From JACJXF01 sp964404825 (GTDB lineage Bacteria; Bacteroidota; Bacteroidia; Bacteroidales; GCA-2748055): a DNA stretch of 19,775 nucleotides. Shown one piece after another: positions 13,114 to 19,775 of this stretch. The notes beneath the pieces were generated by a model. That model saw only the letters and a list, made by a program, of their open reading frames with translations. It had not been told where the DNA came from and did no database searches. Location of the stretch: the NCBI GenBank assembly GCA_964404825.1, contig CAYOLQ010000065.1, positions 1 through 19,775 of the forward strand, written 5' to 3'. The stretch's first letter is position 1, and every line of letters begins with the position of its first letter. A program made the position numbers and the translations under genes.

Positions 13114-14334
13114 ATGAAATTTCAGGTACACCAGTTCGATAATGGCATTCGCCTTGTGCATCAGCCTTCAGCCTCACTGGTTGCACATTTCGGGTTTATG
13201 GTTCTCACAGGATCACGCGATGAGGAGGAAAACGAACATGGTATGGCTCATTTCATTGAACATGTTATATTTAAAGGGACGAAAACCCGGAAAAACTACC
13301 ACATTATATCCCGTCTGGAGGATGTGGGAGGAGAAATAAACGCCTATACCACCAAAGAAGAGACCTGTATTCATTCTACTTTCCTTAAAGTTGACTATAA
13401 AAGGGCTATTGAGCTGATATTCGACATTTGTTTTAATTCTGTATTTCCTGATAAAGAGATAACCAAGGAAAAAAGTGTTATTCTTGATGAAATTGCCTCG
13501 TATCAGGATAGTCCTTCAGAATTAATTTTCGACGATTTTGAAGAACAGGTTTATCATGGCCTTCCGATCGGGCGAAGTATCCTGGGCACTTCTGAAAACC
13601 TTGAGAAATTTGACAGAAACAGCATACTGAGATTTATTCGCAACAACTACTCAACTTCTGAAATGGTTCTTTGTTCTGTCGGAGATATTCCTTTTGGAAA
13701 ACTTGTAAATATCTGCAAGTACTATTTTGGATCAATAGCATCAAAAAATCGTATTAAACAAAGGGTTCCTCCCAATGGTTACAGCCCGCAGTTCAGATCC
13801 CTCGAAAAAAAAACTTTCCAGAACCATTGCATGGTAGGAAACATTGCATATAAAGTTGATGACGAGCGGAGAATAGGGCTTTTACTACTTTCCAATATTC
13901 TGGGGGGACCGGGGATGAACAGCAGGCTTAACATGAGTCTGAGGGAAAGGAACGGTTATTCATACGATGTTGAATCGCATTATGCTCCCTATTCTGATAC
14001 CGGCATTTTTATGGTTTATTTTGGCTGCGATAAAGGAAAGTTTGAAAAGAGTCTCCGGCTGGTTTATAAAGAATTTGAAAAACTTAGAAAGGTTCCCCTG
14101 GGATCGCTTCAGCTCAGCAAAGCCAAAAAACAAATTCTGGGTCAGGTTGCCATTATGTCGGAAAACAACGAAGCCCTGATGCTATCGATGGGAAAGACTC
14201 TTCTGGTATTTAACCGGATTGATACACTCGAAGAAATCCGTAAAAAAATTGAAAGTGTTACGGCTGCCCAAATCATGGAAACTGCTAACGAAATACTTAA
14301 TCCGGCAAGCCTCTCAGTTTTAAAATACAGTTAA
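13114..14334 (+). CDS. M16-family zinc metallopeptidase (insulinase-like)
   Basis: A 406-residue M16B peptidase with the inverted zinc motif H46-F-I-E49-H50 and the third ligand E126 in the conserved VILDEIASYQDSP helix, about 75 residues on as expected. The C-terminal half contains the substrate-side motif GGPGMNSRLNMSLRERNGYSY (split here: GGPGMNSRL, then LRERNGYSYDVESHY), the R/Y pair of active-type M16B enzymes. The length and domain pair match the single-chain bacterial enzymes that cut peptides in a closed chamber; a physiological substrate cannot be inferred. No signal peptide is seen, so it is cytosolic. ATG at 13114 follows a -7 element directly. Its stop overlaps the ATG of the methyltransferase (TAATG), so the two form an operon. 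Confidence 0.92.
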   Translation: MKFQVHQFDNGIRLVHQPSASLVAHFGFMVLTGSRDEEENEHGMAHFIEHVIFKGTKTRKNYHIISRLEDVGGEINAYTTKEETCIHSTFLKVDYKRAIELIFDICFNSVFPDKEITKEKSVILDEIASYQDSPSELIFDDFEEQVYHGLPIGRSILGTSENLEKFDRNSILRFIRNNYSTSEMVLCSVGDIPFGKLVNICKYYFGSIASKNRIKQRVPPNGYSPQFRSLEKKTFQNHCMVGNIAYKVDDERRIGLLLLSNILGGPGMNSRLNMSLRERNGYSYDVESHYAPYSDTGIFMVYFGCDKGKFEKSLRLVYKEFEKLRKVPLGSLQLSKAKKQILGQVAIMSENNEALMLSMGKTLLVFNRIDTLEEIRKKIESVTAAQIMETANEILNPASLSVLKYS

Positions 14335-14987
14335 TGGAGCAGTTAATTCTGAATAAAGAAATATGGGATTATATTGAGTCTCATAGCACAGCTGAAGATC
14401 CCACATTAGCTGCCCTGAACCGCTATACTCATCTCAAAGTGATTCACCCGAGGATGCTTAGCGGGCAAGTACAAGGTAAATTTCTTGAATTTATCAGTCG
14501 GATGATAAACGCATCTCTGGTTCTTGAAATTGGCACGTATACAGGATATTCTGCTATTTGTCTTGCCAGAGGATTAAAAAATGGCGGAAGTCTCATTAGT
14601 ATAGAAATTAATGATGAATTTGCCACGGTTTCAGAAAAATTTATTGAAGAAGCGGGTCTGACAAACAAAATACAATTGTTAACCGGAAATGCTCTCGATC
14701 TGATTCCTGAACTGGATGATGGAATCGATTTGGTATTTATTGATGCCGAAAAGGAGCAATATTCCGAGTATTTCAGACTTGTTTTCCCAAAAGTCAGGAT
14801 GGGAGGATTTATTCTTGCAGACAATACCCTGTGGGATGGAAAAGTTATCGGTAGTAAGGAATTTAGCGACTCTGCTACTCAGGCACTGATACGGTTTAAC
14901 AATGAAATCAGGGATAATCCGAATGTGGAAGTGTTAATTCTTCCATTGCGCGATGGACTTAGTATGATTCGGAAAATCGCAGACTAA
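14334..14987 (+). CDS. Class I SAM-dependent O-methyltransferase (caffeoyl-CoA/TrmR-like)
   Basis: A 217-residue methyltransferase of the COMT-like family 3 type. The SAM-binding loop is LEIGTYTGYSAICLA (about residues 64-78), the acidic residue after strand 2 is E91 (SIEIND), and the divalent metal site is D137 (VFIDAEK), D163 and N164 (LADNTLW). It is normal length and has no transit signal. The family methylates catechol-like hydroxyls, and some members (TrmR/YrrM) methylate 5-hydroxyuridine in tRNA; sequence alone cannot pick between them. It starts within the stop codon of the M16 peptidase gene (1-base overlap). Pairing of an M16 peptidase with this O-methyltransferase suggests coupled expression, not necessarily a shared pathway. 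Confidence 0.9.
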   Translation: MEQLILNKEIWDYIESHSTAEDPTLAALNRYTHLKVIHPRMLSGQVQGKFLEFISRMINASLVLEIGTYTGYSAICLARGLKNGGSLISIEINDEFATVSEKFIEEAGLTNKIQLLTGNALDLIPELDDGIDLVFIDAEKEQYSEYFRLVFPKVRMGGFILADNTLWDGKVIGSKEFSDSATQALIRFNNEIRDNPNVEVLILPLRDGLSMIRKIAD

Positions 14988-15148
14988 AAAGCATTACCTG
15001 TATCATATTCATTTATTGATATTTACAATGATACTTTTTTCAAAGTGCCATATACATAACGTAAAATTATTTAAACAAAACCAGACATCAATTGTTATGA
15101 ATGCGGTCCAATATAAAAAGTAACCCCTTTGATTGCAGAATTTCCGAC
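14988..15148. other. Intergenic region before the CarH-like gene
   Basis: 161 AT-rich bases. They include TTTAAACA (15070-15077), similar to the repeats upstream of the sigma factor gene and therefore a possible autoregulatory site. No clear terminator or TAnnTTTG element is seen. Confidence 0.35.
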
Positions 15149-16030
15149 ATGGCGCATTATTCAATAAAAGATCTGGAGAAACTTACGGGAATTAAAGCCC
15201 ATACGCTTCGCATTTGGGAGAAACGATATAATCTCCTTGAACCAAAGCGAACTACTACCAATATAAGGTTCTATGACGATGATGATTTAAAAAGGATTTT
15301 AAATGTTGCGCTCCTCAATAAAAATGGCTTTAAAATATCCCGGATTGCTGAACTCGGCGAGGAGGAACTCTTCGATAAGATATCGGATTTATCAAAACAT
15401 CATCCTGACACAGAAAACCAGATAGACAATCTGGTATTATCGATGATTGAACTTGATGAAAAAAAATTTTCCAAAGTACTTACAAAATCAATACAACTTC
15501 GCGGTTTTGAAGATACTGTGCTGCATCTCATTTATCCATTTTTTGAAAAGGTTGGCGTTTTATGGCAAACCGGTGTTGTTAATCCTGCTCAGGAACATTT
15601 TGTTTCAAACATTATCAGGCAAAAGCTAATTTCATCAATAGATAAACTTGTGGAGAATGATCACCCCGAAGCTAGTAGCTTTATTATGTTCCTACCCGAG
15701 GGGGAGCTTCATGAAATAAATTTGTTATTCTATTATTATCTGGCAAAAAAACACGGAAAAAAAGTAGTTTATCTGGGTCAGTCTGTCCCTTTTAATGATC
15801 TTACAGCAGTTGCAAAGATTAAACCCTGTGATTTCATATTGACTGCATTCAGTTCCTCTTTCAATGGAATCGATATAAATTCTTACCTGGAAAATTTATC
15901 ATCCACATTCCCGAAACAAACCATATTTTTCTCATCATTTGATTATGAAAACATGAGTCGCAGATTTCCTGAAAACGTGACCAGAATTAAAAATGCTTTT
16001 AATTTTGCAGAACTAATAGGTAAAATTTAA
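15149..16030 (+). CDS. carH: CarH/LitR-type MerR regulator with cobalamin-binding domain
   Basis: From the ATG at 15149 (MAHYSIKDLEKLTG) the protein has 293 residues; an upstream in-frame ATG at 15101 would add 16 unconserved residues. Residues 3-70 form a MerR helix-turn-helix (HTLRIWEKRYNLLEPKR, IRFYDDDDLKRIL). Residues about 85-165 are the helical cap domain with W139-x9-E149-H150, the Wx9EH signature that contacts the upper ligand in CarH photoreceptors. A B12-binding Rossmann domain follows, with E186-L-H188 supplying the cobalt-coordinating histidine; the usual G of ExHxxG is N191. CarH represses in the dark with adenosylcobalamin and releases DNA in light. Whether this protein is light-sensitive or only B12-sensing is inferred. 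It probably controls the sigma factor gene at 19270. Confidence 0.88.
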   Translation: MAHYSIKDLEKLTGIKAHTLRIWEKRYNLLEPKRTTTNIRFYDDDDLKRILNVALLNKNGFKISRIAELGEEELFDKISDLSKHHPDTENQIDNLVLSMIELDEKKFSKVLTKSIQLRGFEDTVLHLIYPFFEKVGVLWQTGVVNPAQEHFVSNIIRQKLISSIDKLVENDHPEASSFIMFLPEGELHEINLLFYYYLAKKHGKKVVYLGQSVPFNDLTAVAKIKPCDFILTAFSSSFNGIDINSYLENLSSTFPKQTIFFSSFDYENMSRRFPENVTRIKNAFNFAELIGKI

Positions 16031-16147
16031 AATTGCATATTCTCCCTTTTTCACCAGATTAGCTATTATCCATAAGTATTTTTGGTTGTTTGAAAATCAT
16101 AAAGAGGATAATTTTCACATCCTGCGTTATAAACTTCTTCATTTTTG

Positions 16148-16155
16148 TATATTTG
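16148..16155 (+). promoter_or_regulatory. -7 promoter element (TATATTTG) of the PorE-like gene
   Basis: TATATTTG matches TAnnTTTG. Transcription near 16161 leaves about 12 leader bases before the ATG at 16173 and rules out the upstream in-frame ATG at 16086 for this promoter. The -33 element is weak. Confidence 0.5.
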
Positions 16156-16172
16156 GAGCAAATACAGTAAAA

Positions 16173-18899
16173 ATGAGGAGTATAATACTGGCTTTACTTT
16201 CTGCTTTTATCATTACCGGCCAATCTCTTGCTCAGGATAAAAAAGCTTTTAAATCACAATTCCTCGAAGGAGAACATTTCTTTTATATCGGTGAATTTAA
16301 TGAAGCCCGTTTCATATACAGTGAACTTCTGAAGGAAGACCCTACCAATGCAAATCTAGAATTTCTGATTGGCGCCTGCTATCTTAGTGGAAATGAGCTC
16401 AAATCCAAAGCTATACCCTATCTTGAAAATGCAGTAGAACAGATTTCACCCGGTTACCGTGAAGGTTCATACAAAGAACGAAATGCCCCTACCCAAAGTC
16501 TTTTTGCACTCGCCAGGGCTTATCATGTTACAAATCAACTGGATAAAGCCATAATCTACTATGAAAAATACCATGATGTGATGAAATTGCAGGACCCTTC
16601 TGAAATCGATTTCGTAATGAAACAGATTGAATCCTGCAAACTTGCTGAGAAAATGATCAAAAACCCTTTACCATATACGAGGACTCCATTTAGTGAGGAT
16701 GTTAATATATATGCTACCAATTTCAATGCAGTTATGGCAAAGGATGATTCCGTCATGATTTACATGAGGAAAAAACCTTTTTATACTGCAATAATGATGA
16801 CCCAGTTGAAAAACAAAGGCTGGACTTATCCCGTTTCCATAAATGACCAGCTGGGCGTTGATGATCAGAGCAATGTATGTTCCATTTCTGAAGACGGCAA
16901 AGATTTATACATCAGTATGGCTGTTGAACAAATTTATGATATTTATGTAAGTCATTTTAAAAAAGGCAAGTGGAGCAAGCTTGAAAAACTAAATAAAAAT
17001 ATAAATACCCCATACAGCGAAACACATGCTGTTGCTTCAGGAGATGGTAAAAAGCTGTATTTCACAAGCGACAGGCCGGAAGGAATTGGAGCTATGGACA
17101 TCTGGGTATCAGAAATTGATGCCGAAGGTGAATGGGGGCCGGCTGTTAACCTTGGTCTGCCCATAAACTCAGTATATAGTGAAGAAACTCCATTTATAAG
17201 CGAAAATGGGAAACTGCTCTATTTCAGTTCGATGGGACACGCTACCATGGGAGGTTTTGACGTGTTTTACAGTAGCCAGCTAGCCAACGGAAAATGGTCG
17301 TACCCTGCCAATATTGGCTACCCTGTTAGTACCTGTGATGATGATCTATTTTATTTCCCACTCGATAAAGGCCTGCAGTCGATTTACAGCGGTTTTATGG
17401 ATGAAGGTGAAGGGAAACAAAAAATTTACCTTGTAAACCTTGATACAATTGCCTCCCTGAATAACATTGCTCTTAAAGGCACTATTAAACTGGAAGACAA
17501 TATTCAGGAACTCGATGAGACTTTTACAGTGAAAATTACCGGCGGAACAAATAGTGATTCTATCATTACCATTAAACCTAATCCGAAAACAGGGGAATAT
17601 ACAGTGGATCTGAAGCCCGGAAACTATGAACTAAGCACTGAAGGTAAAGGATATACCGGAACAAAGGAAAATATAACGGTGGTTGAGGGTATTAGCAGAA
17701 ACGAGATCCACATGGAAACATCAATGACTCCCGATGATGTTAGTTCCGGAGAGTACCTTGTAATTAGAAATTTACTTTTTGGTTTTGATGATTACTCGTT
17801 GTCGGAACCTGCAAAAACAGAATTGGGAAAACTCTTCCGTGTAATGCAGTCGTATCCCCAGATATATGTGCAGGTTACAGGACATGCAGATACCAAAGGT
17901 AATGCAGATTATAACCTTAAACTATCTGCAAAAAGGGCTCAAAGCATAGTTGATTATCTGGTTGCAAAAGGGATAAGCAGAGAACGCTTTATTTCCCTTG
18001 GGATCGGTGAACAGCAGCAAATTGCAATGAATCAGAATCCTGATGGTTCAGATAATCCTGAAGGTCGCAGACTAAATCGTTATGCAGAGATTAAGCTAAT
18101 CAACAACTCCGACAAATATATTAAAATAGAACAGATTGATGTTCCTGAACACCTGCGGCCTAAAGCTGATCTTATGTATTCAGTTTTGTTTGCTCAGACC
18201 GCTGATACATTGTTCGTCCCAAAGAATCTGCAGGGCACAAAGATTAATCTGACAGAAACCGATAAAGTAAGATTGTTCTTTTCGGATGCTATCAGAGAAC
18301 GTACAAAAGCCGTAGAATTGCTGAATCTGGCCATTGATAATGGTTACCCGGATGCAAGGATTTTCAATCATAAAGAAAAAGAAGAGCTTATACTTTCCAT
18401 GTCTGATCGAAAAGATGACAGTAAAGCTCCATATACCATTCAGATTATGGCAATGAAAAAACCGGTTGATATTAACCGGATACCCGTTTCAGGAGTATCG
18501 CAAATAACCGGTAGTGATGGTTACTACAGGTATATATGCGGATACTACCCTACTCTGGAGGGAGCACTTAAAGATTTGCAGGATGTATTCACAGCCAAAT
18601 TTCCGGATGCCTTTGTGAATCCCTTAAACCGATATCCGGAAAAAACCAATGATACTGTTTCATCTGAATCAGCAGACCAGCCGGTTTATACCATTCAGTT
18701 CAGCGCAGTTCGCAAAGCAGTGGATAAGAACAGGTTTAAATCACTCGGTGATGTGCGCGTGAGTTATGGGAAAGACGGGTATTACAGATATTCAATTGGA
18801 ATGTATACCAGCAGGCATCAGGCTGAAATTGAGCTTAACCGCATAAAATCCCTTGGTTATTCCGACGCATTTCTTAAAAAGGCAGATAAAACTGATTAA
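16173..18899 (+). CDS. PorE-like TPR/PD40/OmpA protein with two C-terminal SPOR-like domains
   Basis: From the ATG at 16173 it has 908 residues: signal peptide MRSIILALLSAFIITGQSLAQ, TPR-like repeats about 28-160, a PD40 beta-propeller about 185-420 (repeats KLYFTSDRPEGIGAMDIW, LLYFSSMGHATMGGFDVFY), a beta-sandwich about 430-515, and an OmpA peptidoglycan-binding domain about 530-645 (TGHADTKGNADYN, GRRLNRYAEI). Two SPOR-like repeats follow, 753-820 (YTIQIMAMKKPVD, GYYRYICGYY) and 838-905 (YTIQFSAVRKAVD, GYYRYSIGMY). The first four parts are the architecture of PorE, a periplasmic T9SS component that binds peptidoglycan; the SPOR pair is extra. No lipobox cysteine is present. I start it at the signal peptide; the longer start (16086) lies upstream of the promoter. 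Role in secretion or cell envelope anchoring is likely. Confidence 0.88.
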   Translation: MRSIILALLSAFIITGQSLAQDKKAFKSQFLEGEHFFYIGEFNEARFIYSELLKEDPTNANLEFLIGACYLSGNELKSKAIPYLENAVEQISPGYREGSYKERNAPTQSLFALARAYHVTNQLDKAIIYYEKYHDVMKLQDPSEIDFVMKQIESCKLAEKMIKNPLPYTRTPFSEDVNIYATNFNAVMAKDDSVMIYMRKKPFYTAIMMTQLKNKGWTYPVSINDQLGVDDQSNVCSISEDGKDLYISMAVEQIYDIYVSHFKKGKWSKLEKLNKNINTPYSETHAVASGDGKKLYFTSDRPEGIGAMDIWVSEIDAEGEWGPAVNLGLPINSVYSEETPFISENGKLLYFSSMGHATMGGFDVFYSSQLANGKWSYPANIGYPVSTCDDDLFYFPLDKGLQSIYSGFMDEGEGKQKIYLVNLDTIASLNNIALKGTIKLEDNIQELDETFTVKITGGTNSDSIITIKPNPKTGEYTVDLKPGNYELSTEGKGYTGTKENITVVEGISRNEIHMETSMTPDDVSSGEYLVIRNLLFGFDDYSLSEPAKTELGKLFRVMQSYPQIYVQVTGHADTKGNADYNLKLSAKRAQSIVDYLVAKGISRERFISLGIGEQQQIAMNQNPDGSDNPEGRRLNRYAEIKLINNSDKYIKIEQIDVPEHLRPKADLMYSVLFAQTADTLFVPKNLQGTKINLTETDKVRLFFSDAIRERTKAVELLNLAIDNGYPDARIFNHKEKEELILSMSDRKDDSKAPYTIQIMAMKKPVDINRIPVSGVSQITGSDGYYRYICGYYPTLEGALKDLQDVFTAKFPDAFVNPLNRYPEKTNDTVSSESADQPVYTIQFSAVRKAVDKNRFKSLGDVRVSYGKDGYYRYSIGMYTSRHQAEIELNRIKSLGYSDAFLKKADKTD

Positions 18900-19037
18900 A
18901 CCCTTAATCAAGGAATTTTACATAGTTTTTATGTGTTTATGACTTCTAAATTAAACTTCTCGGCTTTTAATTCTAAAAGCTTGATAACTATTCATATTAA
19001 TGCATTACTTTTGTCTTTTCTTTCCTGAAAATAATTC

Positions 19038-19085
19038 TGTTTAACACTTGTTTAACAGTTTTAAACATTATTTTTTTGTTTAAAA
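19038..19085. promoter_or_regulatory. Operator-like repeat cluster (TGTTTAACA type)
   Basis: TGTTTAACA occurs at 19038-19046 and 19049-19057, exactly 11 bp apart. TTTTAAACA follows at 19059-19067 and TGTTTAAAA at 19077-19085. Equal-spaced direct repeats of 11 bp with a TnnACA core are the arrangement known for CarH operators, so this is a candidate binding array for the nearby CarH-like regulator. Confidence 0.5.
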
Positions 19086-19197
19086 CTTATTTGGAAAATC
19101 TGACCCAACTCCTCTTAAAAAGCCTGTAAATAAAGATAATCAATTATTCGCCTTATTTATATTCGTAGCTAAAACCGATTCAAATTACCAAAAGAGT

Positions 19198-19237
19198 TTT
19201 GGATTTTTGTTTAACTAGGTTGTATATTTGTTAAACA
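19198..19237 (+). promoter_or_regulatory. Promoter of the ECF sigma gene with overlapping operator-like repeats
   Basis: TTTG (19198-19201), 21 bases, then TATATTTG (19223-19230) matches TTTG-N19-21-TAnnTTTG; transcription would begin near 19237. TGTTTAACT (19208-19216) lies in the spacer and TGTTAAACA (19229-19237) overlaps the -7 element and start point, the position expected for a repressor site. Confidence 0.6.
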
Positions 19238-19269
19238 ATTTAGATTAAGAACAAATAAAAATAACAGCC

Positions 19270-19773
19270 ATGACAGCAATGGAATTTAATAACAAACTGA
19301 TAAGTATGGAGGATAGTCTGGAGAGATTTGCTCTGAGCCTTACATCCAATCGTGAAGAAGCCAAAGACCTTCTTCAGGAAACCTACCTGAAAGCTCTCAC
19401 CTATCGTGATAAATTTGTTGAATTCACTAATCTTAAAGCCTGGGCATATACGATAATGAAAAACACCTTCATTAATAACTATCGTAAGGCGGTTCGTGAA
19501 AACACAACAGTTGACAATACAAAAGATTTATTCTATCTTAATAATGCAAAGGAATCATCTCTTGTAAGACCTGATTCGGAGTATGCCTTCAAAGAAATAA
19601 ACAAAGCCATTGAGGCTCTGGAAGATGAATTCAGGATTCCTTTTCGCATGCATACTGAAGGATTTAAATACAAGGAGATAGCTGAAACCCTTGACCTCAA
19701 AATAGGAACTGTAAAAAGCAGGATTTTCTTTACCCGCAAAAAACTTATGGAGTCTTTAAAGGATTATAAATAA
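19270..19773 (+). CDS. ECF-family RNA polymerase sigma factor
   Basis: A complete 167-residue extracytoplasmic-function sigma factor with a stop (TAA, 19771-19773) two bases before the window edge. Region 2 (about 15-80) contains AKDLLQETYLKALTYRDKF and LKAWAYTIMKNTFINNYRK for -10 recognition; region 4 (about 110-160) has ALEDEFRIPF, GFKYKEIAETLDLKIG and TVKSRIFFTRKKL for -35 recognition. No anti-sigma gene is visible; one could lie beyond the edge. The ATG at 19270 follows the strong promoter above; an internal ATG at 19279 is an alternative start. Sigma factors of this type next to CarH/LitR-like MerR genes drive carotenoid or light-response genes in other bacteria, so downstream crt-type genes are an expectation, not an observation. 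Confidence 0.9.
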   Translation: MTAMEFNNKLISMEDSLERFALSLTSNREEAKDLLQETYLKALTYRDKFVEFTNLKAWAYTIMKNTFINNYRKAVRENTTVDNTKDLFYLNNAKESSLVRPDSEYAFKEINKAIEALEDEFRIPFRMHTEGFKYKEIAETLDLKIGTVKSRIFFTRKKLMESLKDYK

Positions 19774-19775
19774 AC

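Larger units (their letters stand above)
18900..19269. other. Regulatory intergenic region of the ECF sigma gene
   Basis: 370 AT-rich bases. They start with a weak 7-bp hairpin (TGATTAA 18893-18899 with TTAATCA 18904-18910) that might terminate the upstream gene. The repeat clusters 19038-19085 and 19208-19237 and the promoter 19198-19230 are described separately. No coding frame or RNA gene is visible. Confidence 0.5.

Noticed and set aside
16086..16172. N-terminal extension of the PorE-like protein from 16086
   Set aside because: It precedes the signal peptide, and the -7 element at 16148 lies inside it.

Overview
The window reads as a chromosomal segment of a Bacteroidota bacterium, probably an anaerobic or facultative Bacteroidia/Cytophagia-type lineage (lineage is an inference). 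The reasons are: several promoters with the phylum's -7 element TAnnTTTG, absence of clear Shine-Dalgarno sequences, a PorE-like TPR/PD40/OmpA protein, a remnant of a type IX secretion (T9SS) sorting domain, Bacteroidota-type outer membrane proteins and lipoproteins, and moderate AT-richness. No tRNA, rRNA, CRISPR array or insertion sequence was seen.

Layout. (1) 1-1700: an unrecognised helical protein (+), then two tandem RelE/ParE-type toxin-antitoxin pairs on the minus strand. The toxin of the upstream pair appears broken by a one-base frameshift. (2) 1799-4114: a small remnant of a T9SS C-terminal sorting domain, an outer-membrane beta-barrel protein and a lipoprotein (minus), then a secreted protein (plus), ending at a strong bidirectional terminator. 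(3) 4196-7788 (minus): a signalling operon of a sensor histidine kinase with heme c-type motifs in its periplasmic part, a sigma-54-activator (NtrC-type) response regulator, and an archaemetzincin zinc protease translationally coupled to it. (4) 7789-8163: intergenic stretch with a Bacteroidota-type dispersed repeat and the terminator of the next operon. (5) 8164-12741 (minus): the centrepiece, a four-gene membrane redox module. In transcription order it holds a PstS-like solute-binding protein fused through one membrane helix to a GcvH-like domain, a Tat-exported 16-cysteine HybA/HmcB-like ferredoxin, a HybB/NrfD-like integral membrane quinol subunit, and a second membrane-anchored GcvH-like protein paralogous to the C-terminal half of the first. 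No catalytic subunit (molybdopterin enzyme, hydrogenase or multiheme cytochrome) is encoded here. (6) 13114-14987 (plus): an M16 zinc peptidase and a class I O-methyltransferase, overlapping by one base. (7) 15149-19773 (plus): a CarH/LitR-type MerR regulator with a cobalamin-binding domain carrying the Wx9EH signature of B12 photoreceptors, a large PorE-like OmpA protein with two C-terminal SPOR-like domains, and an ECF sigma factor whose promoter is covered by repeats of TGTTTAACA, two of them exactly 11 bp apart.

How the parts may work together (inference). The heme sensor kinase and NtrC-type regulator are good candidates to control the adjacent redox module in response to redox state or a gaseous ligand. 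Topology predictions put the solute-binding domain and the ferredoxin outside the inner membrane and both GcvH-like domains in the cytoplasm, with the NrfD subunit between them. The GcvH-like domains share a glycine where lipoyl-bearing H proteins have lysine, so a non-lipoyl role must be considered. On the right, the CarH-like regulator and the sigma factor suggest light- or B12-responsive control, possibly of genes just beyond the window's right edge.
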